Shown here one piece after another: positions 11,322-22,296 of a DNA stretch of 64,000 nucleotides. The stretch comes from Eleusine coracana subsp. coracana. Lineage: Eukaryota > Streptophyta > Magnoliopsida > Poales > Poaceae. The notes under the pieces were generated by a model. The model did not search any database and was not told where the DNA came from. It saw only the letters and a list, made by a program, of their open reading frames with translations. How positions within the stretch are numbered: the stretch's first letter is position 1; each line of letters starts with the position of its first letter. The translations under genes and the position numbers were made by a program. The DNA lies in contig CM064427.1 in the NCBI GenBank assembly GCA_032690845.1, forward strand, positions 16,627,501 through 16,691,500. The letters are read 5' to 3'.

Positions 11322-12195
11322 TGATATGGACAAGGGTTCCCAATCTTCCGATAGGTTATGATAATCTTGATTAAGGCGGAGGCGATACACAAATCGATCC
11401 GGCTTCCGAACGACACAAATCTCCTCTGGTTATCAACCGTTCAAGAACGATTGACCTCACCGAGAAGGCTTATCCTTGCCTGCAAATCAAGAACACAAGC
11501 AAGAACAAAGAAGAATGCAACCAAATTTGCATGTATACAATGAATCTCACAAGTTGGGATCTCACAAACCGATCAAACGGCGAAACTGTTATCAACAGAA
11601 TAATCTAAGTAAAACCCAAACCCTAATGAAGAGACGGCGGCTGTATATGAGGACCCTAGGGTCGTGCAAGACCCCCTGGACGCAGCCCTAAGTGGGCTCA
11701 ACTCCATACATGGCCCAAAGACCGATTACGGTGTCGCAGCACTAGGACAGATTCTGGAAGTCGAATTGTTTTGGCGATTGCCGACGGCTCGGGACGAATT
11801 TTGATATGGGACTAGTTGGGTTGGAAAGGGCTTTTCATTATCTTTCCAGGCATATATAGAACGTCCAAATCCGAGTCCGTATGTGTCCTGGGCATCCGTT
11901 TTAGTGCAGACTAGTCCTGGGCTCCGAAACAGACTCGAAGTCGGTTTTGATTGGGCCTCCACCTTGGCTTGGACGTCCTTGCTGGCCCATCACGTCTCCA
12001 ATCACCTCCCCAGCTATCTCATTATCATCTCCATGGTTTCTAACAATAATTAATTCATTAGGTAGCAATCTATTCTCAAAATCACATAAAGGAATCATTA
12101 GGAACAAGCTCACCCGTAAATTCAGTTGTCGCGCATGAACTTGTATTTTGGTTGGCGGAGTGCTGGGTGTATCCATAAGGGTGATGTCCTCATCA
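11322..12195 (-). repeat. D1 5' LTR
   Basis: 874 bp with TGATG...CATCA-type ends (inner end TGATATGGAC on the plus strand). Matches both D2 LTRs over its length. Part of the LTR (about 11901-12176) keeps an open frame that continues the protein of the element. Confidence 0.87.
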
Positions 12196-12365
12196 GAAGA
12201 GCTATTCTAGACCTTATTCAAGAAAACTCTTCTATCCTAGCTGACTATAGAAAGCCCCCTCAGGAGGAAGCTTCGTCGAGCATTAAGGCCACCCCACTAG
12301 TTGAACCTAAGCCAAATCCTTGTCTATCCAATGATTCATCTAGTGAGACCTCAACCGAACCATGA

Positions 12366-14490
12366 GCAATGGAGGAAGGAGAAATTCAACCTTCAAAGCT
12401 CCCTTTCCAATTTGAGGAAAATCTTGTAAAAGATCATGGGAAATCCTTAAGTTGTCACTATAATAATAAATCACCAACTCCTGTATCTTCCCCCAATCCT
12501 CTTAAGGAGCCTTTGCTCCAAGAGACGGTGAAGGAGACAACTTCAAGCATGAGCAATAAGCGGTTGAGAGAGGCTAAGTCTTCTCCAAACCTAATTCGGA
12601 TTAGCTCCCCTTCCTCTTCCATTCAATGCCTCATAAGAGGAGAAAAGGTGAATCTTCTTTATAATCTCACTGTCGGTGCCAACATCATTTCTGATGCTTA
12701 CACATTTGCCATTTTGGGTGAAGAACCCTTGGCACCGACTTGCAAATTTCTTCAATGTCCCTCCGGACCAATTTCAGAGGGATATGGGATTTTGCAAAAT
12801 GTGTCTTTAAGGCACAAAGATGTTGAAGCTCTCCTTGATTTCTATGTGTTCGAAGTCCATGACTTTGACATTTTAATCAGGCATCCCATGGAGAGACTTC
12901 CTTTGATGCACCGACCAAGGAGATGTTACACATTGAAGGGAAGACATTTTTCTATCCCAATGTATCAATTAGAAAATTCCCCTGAGTTCTCTTTCAAGTT
13001 CGAGGAAGGTCTTTTGCAAGACCACAGGGACACCTCGAATTGTTTTTGCAAGAAAGACCCACCAGTTCTTGTCTCTCCTCCCGATCCTCCAGAGGACAAT
13101 TTCCTCCAAGAGAATGAGAGGGAGTGCTCTGGCATGCCAGGCGGTGAATGGTTGGATGAGGGTGCACACTCTCCTGATATAATTTGGGTAAGACCCCCCT
13201 TACTGAACCATTCAATGCCATATAAGAGGGATAAAGGTGAATGTTCTTTTCAGTCCCACAATTGGTGCAAATTTAATATCCAGATCCATTGCAACTACCT
13301 TCATAGGCAGTGAGCCCCTTGCACCGATTAGCAAATCCTTTCTTAGCCCCTTAGTACAGCAATTAGAAGGATTTGGGACCTTGCAAAATGTGTTCGTGAA
13401 GCACGAAAGTGTTGAGACTATCCTTGACTTCCATATAGTTGAAGTCTTCGACTTCCAAATTTTGATCGCGCATCCAATGGACGAGCTATTGCTGGATGGA
13501 CCGAAGTTAGGAAGTCTCGATACAAGACTTGGGAGAGACATCTTTTCTGTCCTGATCTGTCAATTAGAAAATCTTTTGACAGAATCTCTCCCAAGGGGTG
13601 AGCCAATCAATGAGGTGATGGCAACATTCCCTTTTGAGCCCCCTGAATCTATCCTAAAGGAACAAAGCCAGCAATTTATCCAGGGGAAGGCAAGCCAACC
13701 CACGAGGGTCTCTCAACAACTGAATTTGAGCCCATTGCTATCTCACCCTTCAATTCTATTGTTGAGACAGCTCAAAAGGCAGGAGAAATTCTACATTCAG
13801 GGTTGCCAATCGAGTTCGAGGAAGGGCTATCTGATAAACATGAAAACACCTCGAATCACTTCTGGCAGAAGAAGCCTATGGCATCCCTTTCACCTCCTAA
13901 GCCTTTCCAAGAAGAAATCCTACAGGAGTCCGTTAACAAGGGGTGGTTGAAGGAAGAAAGATGTTTTTCAAGAGAAATCCAAATCTCTCTTTCTTCTACC
14001 ATTCCCTTTTATATAAAGGGAAATGTTGTAGAAGCCCTTCTTGATCTCACCGTAGGAGCCAAAATCATCCCGAGTATATAGCTTGGCAACTTTTGGATGA
14101 TATACCTCTTGAGCTGAATGACACATGCCTCAAGGATGACTTGGGAGTAACCTTTCCATGTCGGGGGATAGCAAGGGCTATAACAATTGAGATGGACAAA
14201 GTCGAAGTTCACCTAGACCTCCACGTCTTTCCAATCGACTTTGAACTTTTCATAGACTTCCCACTGAAAAGGCTTCACCATAAGGGTGCATCACTAGGGA
14301 GCCTAAATGAAAATCTTAGGAAAACCGCTTTTGCCACTAAAGCCTATTGCATAGAAAATCCGGTGGTGAGGCCTCATCTCAAGCGCTCCCCGCTTGAGGA
14401 GGTGACGTATGTTTCCCAACGCACATCACTAAGGTTTATTCTTTACGAGGACACAAAACTTTGCACCCAAGAAGGAGACAATTTATAGGA
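12366..14490 (+). pseudogene. Three tandem retropepsin-like modules of P
   Basis: Three diverged repeats of a unit of about 230-290 residues follow gag. Each unit opens with a FEE.L..(D/K)H segment (about 12402, 12997 and 13812) and then has a Ser/Pro-rich linker. A protease-like core follows with GEKVNLLYNLTVGANIIS (about 12640), VNVLFSPTIGANLIS (13237) and VVEALLDLTVGAKIIPS (about 14025), a GILQNV/GTLQNV strand, and a final FDILIRHPMERL-like strand. The usual catalytic D-[ST]-G is D/S-x-T-[VI]-G-A in all three, so the change is shared, not random decay. Frames change near 13236, 13795 and 14080. I recall proteins with this LDLTVGAN pattern from grass retrotransposons, but the function is not known to me. 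Confidence 0.68.
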
Positions 14491-14527
14491 AACTCTTAAT
14501 GTTTTCGGAACCAAACCGTCATCCTTC

Positions 14528-14833
14528 TTGCCTAAGCCTTTTTCCTTTGGTCCTCAATACTCCATTCTCTATGGTGATCAAGAATCAACCACGAGCCTCA
14601 TCGATGAAATTCTTGAGAATGAGAACCTTTGGACCATTGGATTGCTTGAGGAGTTGACTCTAGAAGAAAATATTTCCATTGATGAGCATGAGAGCTTCTT
14701 CCTTGAACAACCACAAGGTACATGCTCATCCAACAAAACTCTAGAGTTGATCGCTCCTTCTGCTAAAAGCACCTACGGGGACTACAACCACCTTAAGGCC
14801 CTCATTAGTAAAATGTTTAGAGGATGGTTGTAG
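14528..14833 (+). CDS. Short terminal ORF of P, function unknown
   Basis: A 101-codon frame, acidic (runs such as EILENENLW and EELTLEENISIDEHE), ending KALISKMFRGWL. It has no domain I recognise and follows the third retropepsin-like module after a short gap with a frame break, so it is probably the C-terminal tail of the P polyprotein, not a separate gene. The initiating codon of the open frame at 14528 is a non-ATG codon. Confidence 0.4.
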   Translation: MPKPFSFGPQYSILYGDQESTTSLIDEILENENLWTIGLLEELTLEENISIDEHESFFLEQPQGTCSSNKTLELIAPSAKSTYGDYNHLKALISKMFRGWL

Positions 14834-16219
14834 ATGCTTTTGTTTATCATAAATATTGCAAATCTCATTGTTGCATTTTTGCACTAACATTTCAGCTAAG
14901 ACTTTATTGATACATCAACAATTGGTGGTGAGATGGGAACTACATCGCTAATGAGAGCTGTAGCATAAAGTCCCTATAGTCAAGCTTCTGACTATAAGCA
15001 AAGCACTACTGGGAGATGACCCAGATTATCATTTCCCTTTTTCCTTTATTAAATAATAGCAAGCACATGTTTTAGGATATATTTTCCTTTGGGTATTTTT
15101 GGTCACTAACCCTTCAGGTGGAGATTAAAATGAACAATGGTCATACTATGCCTAAGAACATGGGAGATGCTTCAACTTGACACCGCAGTACTTTTGGCGA
15201 TGGAACCTACTACGAGATGGAAGCAACACTACACACTTGATTTATTGTGTCTAAGTGATACAAAAGTCTAAGTGTGGGAGAGTTCTATAAGTATCACATA
15301 TTAAGTTCCATTCATGCCAACTTGCCTCTTGGTTTAGAGTTGTTGTTAGTTCTTGCATTCATACCCTTCTAAAAAAAGAAAAAAAAGAGAATGATGTTTT
15401 ACTTTATTTCCTTTATTTCATTTCAATTCAATTATGTAGTGTGGCTTGAAAAAATTATAAAATAAATAACTTAATAGTATAGTTGTGACTCTACGGGGCT
15501 CATAAAGCCGGTAGAGTCCATTTAAAGTGTGGGGGAGATCCTCAGGATTCTCGACGTGCAACAAAGGACCTCATCGGCTGACATATAATGAACAACATCG
15601 CACAGAGCACCATGCCATATGGTGACCAAGCTTAAAGCCAGGATGATTCAGCTGAACCCTCTTGGTTGACGGAACCCACTTGGCCGTACTCGGCATCATC
15701 TATTAGTGCGACGGTTTGCGCATCTTGTTCTTCTATTTCCCTGTTTTGTGCATTGATTTAAATTTCCTTGAACAAACTGATAAAATCCAAACTGGAAAAT
15801 TAAAATCAACCTTGATGACCTCCCAATTATTCAAAAACTTTTCATGGTTGGCTTATATGCTATTTATTCCTTGCTCTTATGCCAATACTAGTGGACTATA
15901 TTCATAGGGACCATATGCTACCTAAGTTGTTGACTAGTGAGATATGGTTTCATGAAGTGATTCTTGCTCTCTATTGCATATAGTACTTGGGAATTCTTTT
16001 TGAAAATTAAAACTTATAAGCTTACTCCTCAATGATTAGGAATTTCCCACCAGAGCCATATGATAGATTCATTTGAAAAACCTTATGCATATGCTACTTG
16101 TGTCTTCATTGAAACTTGTCAAACTGTTGTGACCCTAGTGAGATACTTGTATGTTTCGTTGATCAAGAATATGTGCACATTCCCCTGATATGTTAATCTT
16201 GTACATTGGAAGTTAGCAC

Positions 16220-16252
<33 letters not shown>

Positions 16253-17175
16253 TCCATCCATCCACCAAAAAGAATTACTACATGATTATCCTGTTATGAC
16301 TCTCTTAATTGTTCCCATAGAAGGTATGGCTATAAAAAAAAATGCTCTCAATCCTTGAGCATGAAAAAAAAGAGAAAGAAAATAAATAGCCATACCCAAT
16401 ATCATTTCAAAGAAAGAGAGAGTCTACACATAAAGAAGTATTCATCCACCTCCATCACTCGTCTCCTTCCATATGTTGCTCTACCACTCCGGAAGATAGG
16501 ATCACACATATCCATCAACCACCCACAAAATAAAGCGCTCCACTACTTTGATAAACTCCTTCTCCAATTATCCTTGCAAAAAGAGACATGGGTTGTCAAG
16601 TATTCATAAAAAAAAAGATAGATAGCCCACGTTCTCAAATAGAAGAGAGGGAGGATATCAAAAGGAGTACCCATATTTCACCACTACATCCATTCCATCA
16701 ATATATGTGCACATACTTGATTGATAATTCATGACTTGTTTTCTCCATGGATCCGGTTTTTGACTTGGTAATACATAAAGCACAAGTATGCCTTCTTTTT
16801 ATTCCCTACCCTGAGCTCCACATAAGCCTATCTTTAGAAGTAGGAACAAAAAGAGGCAACAACAAAAGCGTCGGTGAGGATCCACACACATATATGAGTG
16901 ACTTGAGAGAATCATTTGAGGAGTACAACTTTGTTTTATTTTTGAAAAAATTCTTCTAAAACCCAAGTTACTTAGCACAAGGAGCATAGATGACCATAAT
17001 CTGTATTGTTCCACTATTCAACTACCCAAGGTGACATGGTAGACACTGCAAAATCCATTGGTATAGGTATGGTTTGGAATAACTTGCATGCTAGCACCAT
17101 ACCATTTGGAGTATTTGATCCACCTTAGTCCTTTTCCTTTACTCGAGGACGAGCAAAGGCTAAGTGTAGGGGAGT
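14834..17175 (+). other. P 3' non-coding region with three polypurine tracts
   Basis: There is no gene in these 2.3 kb. Three similar purine tracts occur: AAGTGTGGGAGAG at 15270-15282, AAAGTGTGGGGGAGA at 15524-15538, and AAGTGTAGGGGAG at 17162-17174. The last is next to the 3' LTR and is the functional plus-strand primer position. A TCA/CCAT microsatellite lies at about 16220-16262. A CTCGAGGACGAGCAA box begins 34 bp before the LTR. Confidence 0.65.
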
Positions 17176-18392
17176 TGTTGACGGTCACTAAATACCAAAT
17201 CCGACCGTCAAATACCTGGATAAAACAATGAAAGTAAAGAGCCAACATAGTGGTAGGAGTTTATTACTGACGAATTCCACAAGTGTTGGTGAATATTTGC
17301 TTGTAGGTGATTTACCCAAGTAATTAAAGGAAAATCCATGTCATCAAGAGAGAAAGCACATTTCCGGCCAATTAGAGCGAAGCACAAGGATCCACTGGCC
17401 CACTTTCGGGAGAAAACCGACATAACCCACCTCCTTACGGTGTCAGGAGGGACAAGGGGTCACCCATCAAGCACCTAGAGTAGGGGGGACACCTGGGCCC
17501 ACAACCCATGTTCGGCCGAAAACCCCTATTCGGTCGCACAGGTGGGTCCCCCCCTGGTGCACCGCCTACACATGTCGTCTCCTGGTGCCTCCCCAAGGTC
17601 GGTTGTGCGTGTTTGATGGAAGTTACCGACTCCAAGAACCGCCTTGGGGTGCTATAAAAGGAAGGGAAGGGCTTCACTCTCTGAACACTTCAAGATTAGT
17701 ATAGTGCTTCATTTCCAAAAGGCTTTAGCACTGCCAAAGTGCTTAGAAAATAGGGAGAGAGTAAGGGGAAGTCCGTAGGAGGAGTGGGCCTGTCCACCTC
17801 TTCTCCACGCTTGTACCTCAACGAATGCTTGCCATATTTAGTAAGTCTTTGTGATTCCTTTCTTGGTATTTAAGTTTCCCTTTTAAGTAAGTTTTATACT
17901 TAGTTGCTTTGCTCGCTCAGCGCTCTATTTAGTTAGTGACCTTAGTCTTGTACCATCATAGCTAGAGATTAAGGGAGTAATTGAAAGCATAGACGTGGTG
18001 TCTAGGCCGTAGGTTACCTTTGTTTATCACGTAGTCCACCGATTGCTAGAGGTAGGTAGTAGGTGGTGATAGCCCTATATGTCCTTTGAAATCCTCCACG
18101 TTCGGCTACGTAGTAGGTTCTTGGCCGGAATAGCACCGTGGATGCAGGGAAAAACCGGATGCCCAATGCAAGCAACCTAGTAGTACTCCTACCTTGATTA
18201 GGACCTTATAACCATTAGGAATCCTCTCTACCCAAAGACACAATTATCTTGGTTTCCCTGGGTTGAACTACAACTGAAGATTAGGCACACACGTTCCCTA
18301 TGGATTCGATACCTTGGAATACTCATGGGTGAAAGCTACTTTGGTATCCGTACGCTTGTAGATTTATTCTGTTGTTGTTAAAATACCCAACA
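17176..18392 (+). repeat. P 3' LTR
   Basis: 1217 bp, TGTTGACGG...CCAACA, directly after the polypurine tract. A TATA-like CTATAAAAG lies at 17652-17660, followed by GC-poor transcribed-type sequence. It is followed at 18393 by the remainder of the M LTR. Confidence 0.85.
17652..17660 (+). promoter_or_regulatory. TATA box in P LTR
   Basis: CTATAAAAG lies about 480 bp into the LTR, downstream of a GC-rich segment. This is a plausible core promoter for element transcription. The corresponding part of the 5' LTR has been lost. Confidence 0.5.
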
Positions 18393-18853
18393 ACGGTCGA
18401 GGAAGAGTAGGTGCGAAGGAACCGTCATGCAACCGCCATCAGGAAGCCACCAGGAGCTGCCACGTTGAGGCGTTGGTCGAACCGCCTCAACTCTAGGTCG
18501 GTCGACCAGAGGGGGCCGGTCGATTGACCTGGAGGCGGGCCCATTTGGCCTGTGCTTTCTCCTGGTCCCTGATAGGTGGTTCTTCTCTTCATAGGTCGGT
18601 GATTGCACAGAGAACTCCTGTGAAGCCACGTCAATGATCCATGTGATGCTTATGTGTCATCACCCCATTGGCCGAAATAGGTATTTCGTAGATCTTTGCT
18701 CCATTCTTCACTCCTTTTGTATAGAATCCCTGCATACACCAAGAATATGTGGATTCTTATTATTATTGACCATCATGCATGTATGAAATGCAATATATTC
18801 CCACTTTATGGATCATATTGATGAACAAAAATGGTGTATAACAACCGTCAACA
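18393..18853 (-). repeat. M 3' LTR, proximal part
   Basis: Matches 24790-25260 of the right M LTR (shared GAGGAAGAGTA, AACCGTCATGCAACCGCC and GGAGCTGCCACGTTGA) and ends ACCGTCAACA. It contains a paired GGTCGGTCGACC / GGTCGATTGACC motif at 18496 and 18518. Confidence 0.86.
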
Positions 18854-20191
18854 AGACCCTCCAAGTTGAATCGTTGCTCGTCCCGAGCAAGGCTAGAGAC
18901 TTAGGTTTGTGTTGATCAGGAGTTGCTACAATGCCTGTATTCTTAACATATGCCTGAGTGCACAACTAACACAATCTTCCTAGAATTGAATAAGTTGGCA
19001 CGAGCATTTTACCCTTACTTTACCTGTGGGACATTGTAACTTGACCCAACCTTGGGTTGTTGGAAGATAGAATGGTTGTAGGTCTTCTATTTCACCTACT
19101 CTTTTTGATCAACTTTAGCCCTGGAGTTTAATTTATTTTGACAAATCTAAGTTCCTCAAATGATTCTCTCGGATCGCTCAAAGTGTTTATATTCCTCATC
19201 AGGCTGGTAATGCCTCAAAATCCTATCTCTATAAAGCTGATATGTGGACCTTAGGGTAAGGATCCATGGAAAGAAAATAGAATTGGATACCTAAGCATAC
19301 TCGAATTTCATATGTCGCCGAGTCAAAAGAGTGGATCCATGGAAAGAAAATTTCCTACAACCATGATCAAGACGTGCATGTGTGGTGCATATGGTGGAGT
19401 GAAAATGGAGACTCTTTTTATTTTGTCTCCCCTTATTCATGGCAAGAATAGTCATATCCTTTGATTGCCTTGGGGGAGAACAATTGAATGACAGAGTAAT
19501 TTATTTTGTGGAAGGATGAATGAATGCTAATCTCCAGTGTAGAGACTTAGCGTGTGGTGCGTGGACTTGATCATGAATGCAGCAAATATTCTATCACTAG
19601 GGTCACACAATTTTGACAAGGCTCAATGAAAATTCAAGCAGCATATGAATATGGGTTTTGCAAAGATAATCATCGTATGGCTGTGGTAGGAATTTATATC
19701 ATTGAGGAACTTGTCATTTTTAACAAATTAAATCTCCGGGTTTCAAGTTTCACAAGTTGAGAAAGATCATAGCAGCCCTACTAACTATATCATATCTCAC
19801 AACAACCTAGGCAAGGCAAAGTTTATGCTACCCACTATTGTATTTGAGGCAAAGATTAATCATGCCAACAAACCAAAACAAGATAGAAAGCAAAGCATGC
19901 ACAACAAGGCATAGGTGAAGAGCAACTATTCATCATGTCGACATGGGAAAATTCTTGCATTCATACCGCGCATGTAAAACTAATTATTTTATTTTTGGTA
20001 TTTTTGGTTTATCATGCATGTGAAAGGGAAAATAAACTTTTTGTTGTTTTTAGTTTTTATCATGCATGTGGTGATTGAAATGATACAAGCTACCTTCACA
20101 TTGGGGGAGGAACTCCCCCCAAGCTTGTTCGTTGCTCACTCGAATGGCGGCGGTCCTCCACCAAAGTAGCCTTGAGAATGAAAGTAATAGT
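18854..20191 (-). other. M 3' internal region, non-coding
   Basis: Lies between the M 3' LTR and the last M ORF. On the minus strand CTCGGGACGAGCAACG lies about 20-34 bp ahead of the LTR, corresponding to the box found in P and R. A G/C tract at 20103-20122 (GGGGGAGGAACTCCCCCC core) is an imperfect palindrome and includes a second polypurine-like run. The phrase GGATCCATGGAAAGAAAAT occurs twice (about 19265 and 19331). No gene. Confidence 0.55.
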
Positions 20192-20777
20192 TCATTCGGG
20201 AGTTACCCCAAGCAACTCTATCTTCAATTCTCGAGAGTTGACCTTGGACATTGTCTCTCCACTCAGTTTCCTATGGGATATGAGTGTTGAGAGTTGGTCC
20301 AGATGGTCAACATAGAGGGACATGTTGTCTATTTGGTGTGTGATGTCATCTGTTTCCTCGCCTTGAGCTACTACGTGAGTGGTGTGCACTGAAGGGTGGA
20401 GGCAGGCCACTTGAGCTTGAGCTACCGAAGGTGACCCAATCTCTAGCACCCCAGGACATGCCTTGCGGAGCATTGTCCCAAGTTCCTATGCTAGGTCTTC
20501 CCCAGTGCTGGCCCGTCGGAGGAGGTGGCTCATTCCTCCGTGACCTGTTCCTGGTAACAAGCCCAGAAGCACTATTTTGGTTCCTCCTCCATAGGTTCCT
20601 CGACTGGTGCCCTTGAGCGTGGTTCTTCCTCTGTACGTGGTCGGCGGGAGCGGGTATTGTACACCATGGATGGTATTGGCTACTCGGGTTTCCCTTCACC
20701 TTGTCCTTTATTTTTCCTGGTGCGCCATTCACCTTCTTCATAACTACACACATAAGCAAACAAAAACACAAGCGCAA
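20192..20777 (-). pseudogene. M 3' ORF, unrecognised
   Basis: Two overlapping minus-strand frames (20346-20777 and 20192-20473) look like one protein with a frame change near 20400. The first part is Arg/Asn/Gln/Ser-rich (RRNQNSASG, NRSRRNEPPPPTGQ). The second is a hydrophilic segment with HQIDNMSLYVDHLDQL that could form a coiled coil. It occupies the place between protease and 3' LTR where an autonomous relative would have RT and integrase. I see no catalytic motif. Confidence 0.4.
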
Positions 20778-21455
20778 CTCGAACAGGGGTTAAGTTTAGT
20801 GAAAACTCCAAACGAAAACTCCGTCGAGAAACTCTTGAAATATGAAACCAACTTGCAAATGCAAATTCTAAGAAAATCTTTTTGGTGGAATTTTCAGAGC
20901 TTGAATGCTTAAGAGAAATGAGAGCAAGAGCCTTAGAGCAAAGTGGAAGATAAAAATGAGTGAATGAGTGAATTCTTCCTCTCCCGGCCATTCTCTTTTA
21001 AGCAAAGCTAAGCAACGGTCACATTTGAATGTGGCCATTGCCAGCTAGCTGTTGGAGGAAGGGGGGCCAGCGAGCCGTTGCTCTCTGGTTGGCCGACCAA
21101 AGGGAGCCAGGTCGGTCGACCTGGCAGTGGCCCCTCTGGTCCCTTGCTCTGGTTGGTGGGTCCCACTGGTGGTGGCCCACAAGAATAAAAAGCTTTTCCG
21201 AAGAAAGTCATTTTTCTTCTTTTGCAAAAATTCATTTTCTCAAAAACAAAAAAACATGAAATTCCAATTTTTTTATTTGAAAATGCAAATGTATTGAAAA
21301 TATATTTTCAGATTCCAAAGCAAATTCAAAGATGCAAATGCAATTGAAAATTGAAAATTTTAATTGGAAAAGGAAACATGGATAAATACCATTTTACTTG
21401 CCGGCAAGGGTCCATCAATTTTGAGTCCGACGTACGAGACTTGCTCCTATCATGT

Positions 21456-22137
21456 TTATTTTTCTTTTGGTGCATCCTTGTCTAGAGATGGTGACGAGAA
21501 TGTCTTCTTAGTCCACCACACCTTTTTTACCTTCTTGGGCGGTGTGGTTGAAGGGTCCTTCTGCTGTACCGGCTTGTTTTTTTTTGAAGTGTAGAGAATT
21601 GGGTCCTCTTGTGTCAAGAAGTTCATCATGAACTCCACAAAGCTGTACTCCATGGGCTGCTCTTCAATTTGACTTAGGTTTGGTCCGTAGTTGTTGCTTA
21701 CCACCGAACATTGATCTGTTGGTGGTTCGAAAAAGAACTCTTCCTTCCTCCCGTTTAGGTCAAGGCAAACTACCTCTCCCCCAACGTCGATGAGGGCTGA
21801 CGTGGTGTTCAAGAATGGCCTCCCAAGAATAAGGGGCATTCTTGCATCGACGGTCATGTCGAGCACCATGAAAGCCACAGGGACACTGCATCCCCGGTAC
21901 TTCTTTGGCTTTTCCTTCTGGATGGCATAAGGTTGAGTCCATCATCTGGAGGAAAAAGGAAGTAGGGACCAAGGCTGGCAGGTTGAGCTCGTCGGAGATG
22001 GCCTTGGGCATGACACTGACATTGGCTCCGAGATCGCAGAGTGCTTCCTTGAAGAAGACCTTGTGTCCAATTGAGCATGATATGATTGGGCAGCCTGGAT
22101 CTCCATATATTATTGGCACAACATTGTTGTAGAACAC
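21456..22137 (-). pseudogene. M retropepsin
   Basis: EALCDLGANVSVMPK (about residues 31-45 of the 22137 frame) matches the Athila/Tat-type retropepsin active site, where D-L-G is usual. After a frame change near 21880 the protein continues with RMPLILGRPFLNTTSALID, the second conserved strand. A Lys-rich tail follows. The enzyme would cut the element's own polyprotein. It lies in frame with the upstream gag (22137 and 22998 are in phase), so gag-PR was a single polyprotein. Confidence 0.75.
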
Positions 22138-22296
22138 CTCCTCTTCTTCTATTCCTGCATTGTTAGTTTCTGGCTAGACACTAATGGGATAACCCATAAT
22201 TGTCGTGACCATATTAACTGTCTTAGTGGGTACCTCAGGTTGCCCTGAGATATTTCCACTTTCATCGATAGGCAGGGAGGCAGCGATTTCTGCTAA

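Larger units (their letters stand above)
8258..12195 (-). mobile_element. Non-autonomous LTR element D1 (minus), rearranged 3' end
   Basis: The 5' LTR is 11322-12195 (874 bp, TGATGAGGAC...CATATCA on the minus strand). The primer-binding site TGGTAATCAGAGCTTCAGG is at 11301-11319 and resembles the tRNA-Met-type site. The internal region is about 2.2 kb and codes only for a retropepsin-like protein (9071-10303). At the other end the 3' LTR is not normal: a partial direct LTR (8661-9023) is followed outward by an inverted partial LTR (8258-8620). Both outer termini therefore show the same LTR end (TGATGAGGACATCACCC and its complement), inside a perfect GAAGA target duplication. D2 at 32564-36904 is the same family. 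Confidence 0.83.
7664..12365 (+). pseudogene. P gag, split by D1
   Basis: The frame opens at ATG 7664 (MERLSIQDRSAPK) and continues after an in-frame TGA at 7901-7903 into the retrotransposon gag domain. That domain is recognisable by FPFSLMENAKQWYTHF, the W..L.DKF..MFYP core and SLRREILDFRQ. At 8257 the frame is interrupted by the insertion of D1; it resumes at 12196 with AILDLIQENSS and ends at a TGA at 12363-12365, directly followed in frame by the retropepsin-like region. Gag forms the nucleocapsid-like particle around the element RNA. No zinc knuckle is visible. The 5-bp GAAGA duplication at the break (8253-8257, 12196-12200) shows that the two halves were once joined. Confidence 0.78.
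7483..18392 (+). mobile_element. Ty3/gypsy retrotransposon P (non-autonomous, plus)
   Basis: The 3' LTR is 17176-18392 (TGTTGACGG...CCAACA). Only about 70 bp of the 5' LTR survives at 7483-7556, ending in the same TTAAAATACCCAACA. The primer-binding site TGGCGCCGTTGCCGGAGA follows at 7564-7581 and a polypurine tract ends at 17175. Coding content is gag at 7664-8257 and 12196-12365, then three tandem retropepsin-like modules to about 14490 and a short terminal ORF to 14833. No RT or integrase is found. D1 is inserted at 8258-12195 within gag. The left end has lost most of the 5' LTR together with about 17 bp of the host M LTR, so no target duplication remains. Confidence 0.82.

Noticed and set aside
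16220..16262. TCA/CCAT repeat as a functional element
   Set aside because: Simple microsatellite in non-coding sequence of P; nothing else supports a role.
17480..17545. TTCGGCCGAA and TTCGGTCG in the P LTR as another 21-bp pair
   Set aside because: The spacing is about 18 bp, the second copy is not a dyad, and it occurs once, so it does not support the pattern.
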